The translations under genes were made by a program, and so were the position numbers. 64,000 bases of DNA from contig JANVFP010000004.1 of NCBI GenBank assembly GCA_027919835.1, forward strand, positions 248,001 through 312,000. The letters are read 5' to 3'. Shown piece by piece: positions 22,461-33,334 of this stretch. How positions within the stretch are numbered: position 1 is the stretch's first letter; each line of letters opens with the position of its first letter. Source of the DNA: Lentinula raphanica (taxonomy: Eukaryota > Basidiomycota > Agaricomycetes > Agaricales > Omphalotaceae). The notes under the pieces are model-generated. The model was given only the letters and a program-made list of their open reading frames with translations. It was not told where the DNA came from and did not search any database.

Positions 22461-23957
22461 ATGGATTTCGAATGGTTCAACATGCAGGGATCCTGGGACG
22501 ACACGAACGCTGACCTCGCTGGGCCTGCCTCTCAAGATGCCGCTTTGTCTGACAGTGCAGGCTTTGCTGAGTCCTCCCTGCTGGCAGATGATATTCTTCT
22601 GAATAACGACTTCGGAGGTTTGAACGGTGCGTTTCGACATTCCAGCTCCCAAAATCTTGCTGCTCAACGTTCAACTTTGATGTTCTGTAGAGGAGAATGA
22701 TGCGCCAACCCTCGATATGTGGAATGAGGCATATTCTGGGCCAAATTGGAGTGCGTACCTATATCGTTCCTTGTTTTCGTTCTGTAACGGTGCCGCTTCG
22801 TTCAGCCATCTCCCTCCACTTAGTACTCGGATACAGTGCCACCCAATACCCTTCCATCATCGGCGAATGCTCCCGTATTCCCCTTGAAGCATCTCATTCG
22901 CTCGTACAGCGAGACGGCATTTGGGCCTTGGATATACGAACAGCGATTCAGTTACTGGATACAGTTTTCGCACCCGACTTTCAGGGACCGCTATACAATG
23001 CTGATACTATATTAGCATCCGCTATGGAAACACCAACGTACCAATGTCCTTTGCACAGATTAGCGAATTTTCGTCAGATAGGAAAGATCGGTCACCTCGG
23101 CCAATCGGAATACGCCATCTATCCGGATTCCGCCATCACGCACGCTGCTGCTCCGTTCAACTTCTCTCCTCTGGATCCATTTTCTCTTCACTTTGTGCTC
23201 ATCTTGCTCGAACCCTTCACTCCCTCCGTTCCTCGAAATGATGTTCTTCGGTCTCAATACATCGACCATGACCATGCTTTTCCGCAGCTACCGCCGGCGC
23301 CTACGACCTCGGTAATAAGACAACACCCGACACCCATTTTGTCACAGAAGGAGGTCGAGGTCAAATTCGCCGTTAACATTCACGATGCCTGTCAGCAGGT
23401 TCATCACGGTGTCCCGGTCCGGTTCAGAGAATGGTCTGTGCCGTCCACAGGGCATCTGGTCGACATCATTCGGGGATGGCAAGCGACGTACGACTTGTTG
23501 GAAGCAATGGGTTACAATCCAGCGCTGCCGCTTGAACAACAAAGCTTCCAGTGGCTTGACGGACAGCGACAGAGCTTCCTTGCTATCCTCCTGGATATGG
23601 ATTGGAATCCTCGCACTTTCTTGCGTAAAAGTCGAAGGTTTCTTTGGGCAGATCTGACAACAGTTACCCATATATGGGACCCAGAGAAAATTCCTACATC
23701 AGGTGAGTCACAATACGGTTGTCTACAATGGGATGCTAACTCTATCAAATCAAGGTAAATCACTTCTGGCCAACGCCTACACTACGTGGCTTCGAATAGT
23801 TTGCCTCTGGAGGTTCTCAGATTTCTTGACCCAAGGTGGTATACCAAATCGGAAGTCTGACAATAGGAAAGAGGCGGACCTTGCAATTCTGCGCCAATCT
23901 CACATCTGGAAGTACCGCGACACGATCAACAAATACCTCATCATCCGGCCCCACTAA
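22461..23957 (+). CDS. Unknown protein divergent from the integrase gene (441 aa)
   Basis: Exons 22461-22626, 22691-22750, 22806-23702 and 23755-23957 join in frame with introns of 64, 55 and 52 nt. The N-terminus is acidic (MDFEWFNMQGSWDD...). The rest is a globular protein without signal peptide or membrane segment, with a Pro-rich linker near residue 270, then KFAVNIHDACQQVHHGVPVR and FQWLDGQRQSFLAILLDMDW. The last exon encodes WLRIVCLWRFSDFL and ends KYLIIRPH. I recognise no domain. Its head-to-head position with the integrase gene and similar codon style suggest it may belong to the same repeated gene set. Some alternative splicing of the small second exon is possible. Confidence 0.6.
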
Positions 23958-24328
23958 ACGGACTTTAGCTCTAGATCTACTATCAATATCATCATAGCTT
24001 ACCTGCTCACGAATTGCTCTTGCCTGGCGTTGACTCTAACGAAATGTCGTTTAGTACATGTACATATATACACACAAATAGGTACTCAGCTTTATAATTT
24101 TCGTTCCAAATTCCCCTTGAGGTTGAATGGATGTTCATTTGGACGTGGCTGAACGAGTCAGTCCTTATTTTGCTCTATCTCTTTCGCATGCTAGGTCTAA
24201 GCTGACTACATTAAGAAAACTACAGTGTGTGCGTATGTGTTACAAGCAGTTGTACCGATACAAGTGATTGATTTTGTGTAGAATAATTTATTTGTGTCCG
24301 ACATGATCACAAGGAGTTGTATGCTAAG
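23958..24328. other. Intergenic between convergent genes
   Basis: 3' flanks of the unknown gene and of the Spt5-like gene. Contains a GTACATGTACATATATACAC tract near 24054. No gene seen. Confidence 0.4.
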
Positions 24329-27300
24329 CTATGATTCATGTACCGGCTGGTGCAAACGACGAATTGGTTCCAATACTTGATTGCCTACATTTCGCATAGC
24401 TTTGGTTTCATGAACGGTAGCCAAGTCCTGGCTTTCGACCCAGAAAGTCCCTAAATCTGTATCGAGAACTTCATTGAACTGTGTACCTTTCCTGAGCTTA
24501 GGTTTGCGTATGAGTTTGACTGCCTGAACCAGCCAAAGTGGAGGCCTGTCCGTTTCCAAACGCGTCATATGCGAGACTCTGCGACACAACACCCCGGTTC
24601 GCTCCCCTGAGCAAACGATGTACAGGGCTTTGGCAATCGCGGGATTAGGAGGAATGGAGTATGATCGCGGTTTCTGTAGGATGGTCCAGGGGTCAACTTC
24701 AACGATAGTAGCCTCGTTGAGCTTTCGCCGATTGCCTGTATTAGTATACACTCCTATCACATTATCAACACTTCGGATGAAAACCTGTCGGTCTTGCTTC
24801 GGGTCGTCCTTGGTTGCCACCAACAGTTCCAGGCTATCTTGAAGTCCTTCTACAATGCGAGGATCCAGGATCCAATGCTGCGAAGGAGGATCAGGAGAGG
24901 AAGGATCCCAGGCTGGGTCTGAGATTGGACTATTTGGCGAGAAAGAACAGGGTGTTGTTGCACGAATCGGTTCTTCTGCAAGTGAATCATCCTTCCGTAA
25001 CTTTCGCCTCTTTCGAGCACGCTCTTCCTCTACAGTGTACTCTGGACAATAACCAGGTTTTGGACGCCAATACGGACCCCATCTGATATGCGAGCCACCC
25101 TCGTAAGATTCATCATCGTCATGGAGAAATCGGTCATTATCCACGCGACGGAGGAAGTGGTAATCGACCCAGGCAGATGAATTACTCATTCCCTGCGCTT
25201 CATAACGGATTTGGAGTAAAAGACCGCTTTTGGAGCGAGTATCTCGTCTTGCGTCGACAACTACGGCTCGATAGCCCTTGTTGGAATATTTGACGGGATA
25301 TACTTCCATGTTCTTCCAGGGATTTTGAGCGGTAAAGGGTTTATCGGAAGGGGATGTGTGCTGGTGTGCCGAAAGTTCTGGTGCAGTCACGGACTTGTCT
25401 GTTTGGTGATAGGGGAGCGCGTCGTGGACGGCGATTGATTGCTCGACCTTCGAAAGTGTGTTTGGATGTAAATCAAGGATAAGCTTCTATAGCTTATTGA
25501 GTAACCGCTGCAATCATCAAGAAGTAAAACGTACCTCGTTATGACGCTCCTCCAAAAGCACCTCAACTTTCGCAGGACCTGCGCTGATCACTAGACCTTC
25601 CTTTCCTGTTAGCTCTATCTCCCCTGATTCAAGCTCATCGTTTTCGAAGTGCGAACGCATCTTTCGACGAGCACCAGGCAGAAGAAGAACAGTGTCGCCA
25701 GGATGGAATATCTTTTCGAGGTGGACTTTTGACATCGCATGGAGTGCTTTGACCGTGCCATTTGAATCCTCGAGAGCGATCTCAATCTCACAAAATGAAG
25801 GGCCAACATAGTGGATCACGCCTTCTGTACGGCCTTCGGGAAGTTCAAATGTATAGTGACCATCAGGTATACACCAAACACCATTGAAATCAGTAAAACG
25901 AACAGCTTCGCCGGTTCGGAATTCCCAAGCTGACGGTGAAGGCATCCTTGAGAGAGATTGTTGAACGGCGGAATGGTTAGAGGCTAGGAAGTAGTACCGA
26001 GTCTGAACCGGAATCTCTGATGCAAGTTCCATATCCCTGAGTTTGATGCGGATAAGAACAAGGCCGTTCTGCCACTGATTTCCTAGACAAACGTAGCGTT
26101 TGTGCGCTTCCTCGGAATGTGTGCATGAATCAGGTGCTTTACAGTGTCTAGCACAATCCATCCGGGTGGGGAAATTGTAGTTCTGAGCGATAAACTCTCC
26201 AGCTTCTCGAGGAAGGATATCGGGGCGTTCCGTCCGATTGCGCTTGCGTTTGAGCGATGTTGAACCACTGGAGAAATCAGGAACTGAATCCCAGTCAATT
26301 CGAGGCGGAAATAAGACCAGCCGTTCAACGTCAAGATCGATTTCGTCAAAATGGTCTACAGTAGTAAGCCCAACGTCATTTTGGTAAAGACCGCGTTTGC
26401 ATTTGATCCAGGTATTAGGGGGATACTGGTCAAGATGGGTCGGCTCCTGTAGAATGCGGACAATGCTCGCAGGATCGTCGATGGGACTATGAATGGGTAA
26501 TGCCAGATCTGTGCGAGCTGCGGCTGTAGGTATTGGGTGGGACGACTCGAGTACTGAAAATGCGAATCGGGGAGTTTTTGAGTACAAGAGGCCGGGAATC
26601 GTTAGGAGGTAGGCTGCAAGAACGGTGTTTTGAGGAAGCATATTTTGCACTTGGAGGTATATGCCGCCAGGTAAAGTAGAGGGAAATGCTGCTCGCAGAA
26701 TTCCGGAATCGATTTTTCGATGGTGTATATCCGTGGAAATGCGATTCACAGCTCCTTGTTCACAATGTGGCTATATTTATTTTTGCACTTCAGTTCGAGA
26801 TTCATTGAAATGTGGAAATGATCGCACCTGACAGCGAACATAAAAGATCCTGAATCCTGGTACCGCTAGCTCTCCGGAACCCAGATATCTATTGATCCAC
26901 CGCTTCAATAAGCGTTGCTCATTAGTCAGCTCGTCCTCATCTTCCGTTCCCTCATCTTGGTCTTCTTCTGAGTCACCCACGGTGCTACCTATAGCCAGGG
27001 GCGCTCCCTTATGACTTGTAGGTATATATCTTGTCTTTGCTCGCCTGAGGCTTCTTCGTGCCGAGGAAGGTGAGTTTCTCCGCGCTGAGCGAGGTCTTGC
27101 ACCCGAAAGTGGGGCCGATGTTGAACGTCGTAACCGTGATGGAGACACCCGCGAAACCGCGAACGGTGGTACCGATGCTGGACGTCGACTAGTTTTGCTA
27201 GTGGATACGGAAGGTTCATCGCGTGTTGAGACTGAAACAGCGGCAGGAAGAACATTATCACTGTGAGCGTCGATGAGGGCTCGAATATGTATCCCCTCCT

Positions 27301-27505
27301 CCAAATGTTGTAATAGATGATCGTAGCGAGACGGTGCATTGGCGGATGGAAGAGCATATTCCAATGGAATTTGCGCGGTGGGAGGAGTGTTGGCTTCGTC
27401 GTTTTCTGAATCATCCCATTCGGAGTCGGTTTCATCTTGTTCATCAGCTTCAAGTAGTATAAAATTATTCTTCATACGATTCTGTTCAAAAAAGAGGATG
27501 AGCAT
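24329..27505 (-). CDS. Spt5-like NGN/KOW protein (about 1023 aa)
   Basis: Exons 27505-26828, 26770-25535 and 25486-24329 are each a multiple of three and join in frame. After an acidic N-terminus and a Ser/Arg-rich linker (about residues 60-190), FRIFYVRCQ|PHCEQGAVNRI spans the first splice and begins an NGN-like domain, followed by GGIYLQVQ and WIKCKRGLYQNDVGLTTV, the first KOW-type motif seen in Spt5. A Cys/His cluster (CARHCKAPDSCTH) and FRTGEAVRF, then PGDTVLLLPG with EGLVISAG (another KOW), come next. The order resembles elongation factor Spt5 but the protein is much diverged and lacks the CTR repeats. Such Spt5-like genes are repeated in Agaricomycetes, so a role with mobile DNA or chromatin is inferred, not shown. 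A second ATG at 27475 may be the true start. Confidence 0.7.
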
Positions 27506-27514
27506 GTGTCAGTT

Positions 27515-27620
27515 GATAGGAAATTTTGGCATGGCCTATGCAGGGAATTTTGGCATGGCCCATGCAGGAAATTTTGGCATGGCCCATGCAAGGAATTTTG
27601 GCATGGCCCATGCAGGTATT
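27515..27620. repeat. Minisatellite, about 24 bp x 4 (AATTTTGGCATGGCCCATGC)
   Basis: Four nearly identical units run from 27519 to 27615 just upstream of the Spt5-like gene. The core GCATGGCCCATGC is close to a palindrome. Confidence 0.85.
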
Positions 27621-27664
27621 TTGTTACGCCAGCATCTGCCAGACGTACTACGCCCTGCTTTCGG

Positions 27665-27710
27665 AGCGTTTTCTGCTACGTTTTCTGCTACGTTTTCTGC
27701 TACATTTTCG
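27665..27710. repeat. 12-bp tandem repeat (TTTTCTGCTACG x 3-4)
   Basis: Consecutive TTTTCTGCTACG units at about 27670-27706; the last is TTTTCTGCTACA. Confidence 0.85.
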
Positions 27711-28299
27711 GCCTTAGGCCTGAAATACTCGGTTGACCGGTACATTGCTCTCAGATCATAGGTATGTACACTACTTGAAGCTACTCTGATACTTACAGAT
27801 AATTAGACAGCAATTTGTCGTTGGTGTTGTTCTGTAAGAGCTAAAAAATTACGTAAGCGGTTGAACAAGAACCAAACCCCGACGCCATCACCATCCGCTA
27901 ATTGAAGGACCACATATTCGTATCACGAACGGCTGATTAAAGTCTCCAAGGCCAAACGTCGGGGTACATATTGATACCAGAGGAGCCAATGTACGGGCAC
28001 AACGTTGTTTGCTTAGAACTGAACAGCCGGCGGACACAAGCCACATGTATGATGGATGCTTGATGCTCGCTCACAGTACTTACCGTTACTTAGATCCTTA
28101 TGGAAAACCTGAGACCTTGCTCAACAAATCTGAATCGTAGATACTTATGCTTGCTTCACGTCTGTTTATACTGACAGTCAAACGCTGAATAACTCTCAAA
28201 AGCTCGGTTTAGTGAAGAAAGCACGTTGACATTAAAGTTCGAAGTAGTAAGATATTTGCGAATCGACCAACTCATCCAAGATAATAAACAAAGCGCCGC
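27711..28299. other. Intergenic between HECT-like and Spt5-like genes
   Basis: No open frame with support. Nothing recognised beyond the two tandem repeats to the left. Confidence 0.4.
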
Positions 28300-31200
28300 C
28301 TACAAGATATTGTAATTATCGATGCCATCCAGAATTTGTAGCAAAAGCCAGCTAGAAATTGAATCCATCACCGCCTGTGGATCGTTAGATGGCGCCTGTA
28401 ACAACCGCAAGAGATAGGACGCGGGTATGAACATTGTACGGGTGCAAGTCTTGAAGCAGCATGTGCCGTTATTCAAATACAGGGCACGCTCTTCGCCTTG
28501 AGTATGTTGACTCAGATACTGGGTATCGTCGTCGGGAACAAGACAAACCTATGGAACGTTAGAACATGGCTGTGGCAATAATTGGGATCACTCACTTCAA
28601 TATCATTACCATCGAGGATTAAGTGAGGCACTCCAGTAGACGCCCAGCAGAACATCTTCATTCGATAGCCTTTCTTGGACACATCCTGAAGTGATACAAC
28701 CTCCGAAAACCTGCCTTGCAATCCTTGCACGGTGAGGGGTGGCGGTAAGCCTGAACCCTCCAAGAACTCTCGAAAGACAGCAGGAAATCCTTTTTCAGAT
28801 AGTGCTGGGAAGATCGTCGATAGAGCGTTCCGAAGCGCGCTGTGCACCGAATCGCCGGTATGGTCGCTGTGTTCCATTCGAAGCATATTATAATTTCCTG
28901 TAATGCGAGTCTCCAAAAGCGAGACGACGAATTCACCTGTACCACCACAGAAAAGCCTTGAGATCTAACCGGAACTCACAATAAATACCAGTGTTAATAA
29001 CGGTCAATGTGCACGTACTTCTGACAAGTTCAGACCTACACGTTTACACGGTAGGAGGAAGCCTTGCTTGAAGGCCACGAAGTAAGGATGGTCGGCGGAT
29101 TCGGGACCGATGATAACATTGTGTAGCATCGTCCACGCGAGTGAATGATGAAGTCGTTCTGAACGATTGCGAAGAGCCGAGACCTAGAACAAGATGAATG
29201 CATGTGACAGAAATATGACTAGAGTACACATACCTGCAAATTATGATACGTGGCAAAATGCCTTTCAAATGAGGGTAAGGAGCTATTGTCACGATAGTCG
29301 AGTGCAAGCCATTCTATTAGAGTATGATATAGAGTAGGAAAGAATTCGAGGACCAAAGCTTTCGTCATGGAGCTGAGATTGCAAGCATTGAGGAGGTATA
29401 TTAAGAGCAAAGGGTTCAAGGTGTCGGGGTAGGTTCCGTGTATGAGTGATAACCCGACAACTGACCCAAAGTGAGTCAACTCGTCCTTTTTGATGTTCGA
29501 CATATCGGAAGCCGACTGCATAGGGACTGTGGCGAGTGTGGCGTATTCGTCGCTGACTCTTGTAAGGAGATCTGACGCAGCCTCGAAACTTGTCTTGAAG
29601 AAGAGGGTCATGACCTCCTTTTCAACACCAGGTCCCGAGGTGATGTACCTTTCGACGCCGTCGGGCTCGATGGCCACTCTAAATTCAGATATAAGATATC
29701 GTCCAGTTTGCGGTGAAAGGCACTTACACTCTGAAATGTCTATGCTCTGAAAGTAGTGTTGTGAAATCTCCATCTACGTTCGCCTTGCGTACGACCTTTG
29801 TGAACGCTTCAACCAGTTCTTGTGTGTTCTGCCCTTTGACAGTGAAACCTAGTTCTTCGGTGTCAAATAATTGACGATGCCGCTCCAAAATGAATGTGAA
29901 GACTGGAGACCGATCGTCAACGTTGAGTGTTCCATGGAGAATTTCGTTGTCGACGACGTGAGGAGCCCACTCCTCGGTCCAGAGGATCTTCAATGGCTAT
30001 AAAGAGTCGATGAGGAGCTGATACGCTGAAATGGCTCTGCTACTTACTGCAGATTCCGAACCTTCCGGGCTACCATGAATTCGAATGGTGGTGGGCATGG
30101 CAGGCGTTAAGTCCAGTGGACCTGTGAATGGTAAACGAATGAAATTTCTCTAAATAAAAAATTGTTTACCTTGGGTGTTGAAACTGGAGCTCGACGGTTC
30201 CACATTAAGCATTTGTGCTACTACCCTCAATTCCTGGAATCAAATCAATTAGCAGACTTCATATGGGTTGCATTAACGAATACGTACAGCAGCATCCTCA
30301 TCCACATCTCGTCTGCAACCAAGTTCAATCTCAGCCTCGTTGAGAGCCCTGTATCCCTCATACACGAGGGCATCCGCGTCAGATCGAAATATTCCATAGA
30401 TACGTTTCGAAAGACAATGATGCGTATGAAGAGCATCATCAGAACCAAGACCTTTCTCGAACAGATTTACATCCAACGAAACGTTCGGAGACCGGATGAC
30501 TGTTGTAATGAGATTAATAAATATTCTCGAAGACCAAGATAAGAACATACTTGTATGGAGAAGAAACTTCTTATCGGGTGTAACGGCGTACTTAGCAACT
30601 CCATACTCAATAATGTTGCCAACGATTTGCGCTAACGTCATATCCTCGGACTCCACTTTGCCTGTGATCAGTCGAGGCGTTTTGGCAGTATTATTGATAT
30701 TCCCTCGGCCAACAAAACGCAGAAGCTGTATAGGGAGGCGCTCGTGGCGACAAAAGATGGTGGGCTCAGTGCCAGTGCTTGGGGGAAAGACCCAGCCGGC
30801 TTGAACAAGAGATGATTGCACGGCTTCGAGAAGATCGACAACCTTCGTACTAAGTGGCAGGTTGTCAAACTGATACGATAGTCCAACAGTTTTCAGGACA
30901 GTCTGAAATGCATCGCGGTTCTGCACATAGTGGTGAAGCTCGATGGGGATGTTATGGAACTAGAGTAGTTGTAAGGTTAGTCTCGCGCGACTTTTGAAAC
31001 GATTACTGTTTGACGTACGTTACATTCGTCGACAGTAGGTCGCGGCGGATATACGAGGACAATCAAGCTCACAACTGGGGTCCCGTCGCTAGCTGTGGCG
31101 ATCGTATCTTCCAGCTTGGGGGTTTCGACGACCTCAGTCAGTCTAGGCGGCTTCCTACCCGCACCTCTCCTCCTCCTCCTCCTGCCAGAATCTGTGCTCG

Positions 31201-31684
31201 TGGAGACCTGAGCTGCATGCTCATTACGATCACGATTCGCTCGTTCTATCGTAGTAAGACTGTGAAAAGGTGATGCAGGGGGTGCCAAGGGTGAATGACC
31301 GCTACTAGAACCCGAGGCGCGAACTGATGACAGCATATGGACAGGGGAGATATAGGATGTGATCGGCGGCGCAGGTTGAGAATGCAAAGAGGCCGTCAAA
31401 GTGCTGGTAGAAGGTAGCGGTGCAGGTGCGGAAACAGGTACTGTTTGTGAAATTGGAGGCACAGGCAAGGCTACAGAACCTGAACCCGAACCCGAAGAGC
31501 TCTCAGAGGAAGAAGAGGGAGGCGTCGAACTACCAGGAGCTGACGGCTGTGGTGATATGGTCAATGGCGGACCACTAGAACCAGAGGCTGGAGGCGACGT
31601 CTGCTGCAAAAATTGAAGGATAAGTTGGGGGTTATTAGCAAGCATAGCTTGCAGTGACTGTTGAACGATCTGAGAATAATCCAT
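28300..31684 (-). CDS. HECT-domain-like protein (agaricomycete family)
   Basis: First exon 31684-31019 encodes MDYSQIVQQSLQAML, a long Ser/Pro-rich tract and a basic run of seven Arg. Further exons follow from 30959 down, with introns of about 45-65 nt; the last reading ends at a TAG at 28300-28302. Landmarks in order: ALVYEGYRALNEAEIELG, EEWAPHVVDNEILHG, then an N-lobe-like FGSVVGLSLIHGTYPDTL and LNPLLLIYLL, and a C-lobe with FLEGSGLPPPLTVQGL, then LYLNNGTCCFKTCTRTMF and IPASYLLRL. The TCF..(x)..IP.YL pattern corresponds to the catalytic-Cys region of HECT ubiquitin ligases, so E3 activity is possible; the match is distant. A TATA-like TTTATATAC (31872-31880 region) lies about 190 bp upstream. 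It sits beside the Spt5-like and integrase-like genes. Confidence 0.6.
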
Positions 31685-33334
31685 TGATAGCTGATTAAAT
31701 GAACGAATATCTGGAACGATATGAGTTTTATGCGAGATTTCAGTTCGTTACTGCGTACTGACCGTATAGAGGATCGAGAGAATGAAAAGAATGAGTCTTG
31801 GCGGCGATATTCACGCTCGAGTTAGAGAAGGTAAAAAGAGGGCGAAGAAGAGTTGACCGCCTTTTGCGTGGTTTATATACTGCGATCGCCAGATAGATCG
31901 TTCCGAAAATCGAACCATATGGAATGAACATGAGCAGGACAGAGCAGGGCATCAGCAGAGTGGAACAGGACATCAACGAACTGGACCACGAAAACGTCGA
32001 AAAGCCATAGTTGAAGTATCGAAACAAGAATTCTTTCGAGTCCTATCGGAACTTGATTCATTCCAATCACAAATCAATTACCAATCCTCACACGCCATTT
32101 GTTCAACACTCCAGAGTCCAAGTCGATCTTAGACATGTGTTAGTGCTGACAAGTGCCAGCCATTTCTATACGGACCCACTCTGAGTGAAGCGGTGCTCAA
32201 TCCAGGTCTCCATTCATTCGCTCCAAGTCAAATTTGCACAACTCTAAGTGAAGCGGTGCTCAATCCAGGTATACATTCATTCGCTCCAAGTCAAATTTGC
32301 ACAACTCTTAGTGAAGCGGTGCTCAATCCAGGTATCCATTCATTCGCTCCAAGTCAAATTTGCACACTACGATTCAAGATAACATCTTTCGGGTCTACAT
32401 GTCAAATAATAACAGTCCTCAACCACCTGTATCAATTTTGTCCGAGAAATATCGTCATAGAATGTACTCATGGTATATCTACGTACAACAGTACATCGTC
32501 CGAGACTCTATGTGATCATCTCGCACGACATAACGCACAACGCTGCGGGGCGCACATATCGGACTCAGACGAGTTGCGCACGGTATGAATATCGTTGATC
32601 CTGTGTCTGTCTGTACGTCCATGTCTTGATAGGTCTTGATTTGTCTCGTACAGCAGTGACTTGAACGCACGCAGCCGCAAGATTCTTTACACTTCTAGCT
32701 CTAGAAACATTTCTTTGATTCTGCACTGGTATGCGCGTCGTTGTACAGTACTGAGTGCAGTCTCTGTGGCATGAAAATTGTCCCAATTGAGTCTCTATAG
32801 CCGTCTGACTTTCTACATACAAAGACTAAGAGGTGAAAGACTGGGCATTCCTTTTCAAAGATGATGGTTATGAGAGGCTACATAAATCTTGAATGCTTCG
32901 AAATCCTTCTACAACTGTTGAGACCATATGTACTTGGTATATAGTTGCTGGGAGTCGAACCCTGGGTCTGGTTATCTACGTACACCGCAAGAGACCGCAA
33001 AACGATCGATAAGAGGAACTCAGCGGCTAAGACGGGCGCCAAGTTTTGGACGGAATTCACGAATCACAACACTTGCAAAACAAACTTTCATGATCCTCCC
33101 GTCAGCTTTCCTATAGCCAAAAACCATCTGCTAAAACCCGCTCTGCACGGGCGACCATTATGCGCAATGGTTAGAATCCACTTCCTCGTTTTCGACGGGC
33201 TTCGTCATCGGGCGGAACTTGATCCACAACGGCATGAGGCGGAAAGGCGTTGTCAGTTCTTGGACTTCTTTGTCGTAAACCACCATCATCACCCCCAAAC
33301 CTGAAGATTTTTTTCCTCGACTCTCATCATCACA
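31685..33334. other. Intergenic with tandem repeat
   Basis: No supported gene besides the 63-bp repeat at 32173-32366. Around 32945-32965 a T-arm-like GGTTCGACTCCC (minus) occurs, but no tRNA cloverleaf can be drawn. Confidence 0.4.
32173..32366. repeat. 63-bp tandem repeat, about 3 copies
   Basis: GTGAAGCGGTGCTCAATCCA begins units at 32185, 32248 and 32311, an exact 63-bp period with few differences. The period keeps an open frame across the array but no gene context supports translation. Confidence 0.9.

Noticed and set aside
30162..30542. Plus-strand open frames inside the HECT-like gene
   Set aside because: Antisense shadows of well-supported minus-strand exons.
32930..33000. Possible tRNA on the minus strand (GGTTCGACTCCC T-loop-like)
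   Set aside because: The T-stem has a mismatch and no partner for the acceptor stem exists at the right distance; no anticodon arm can be drawn.
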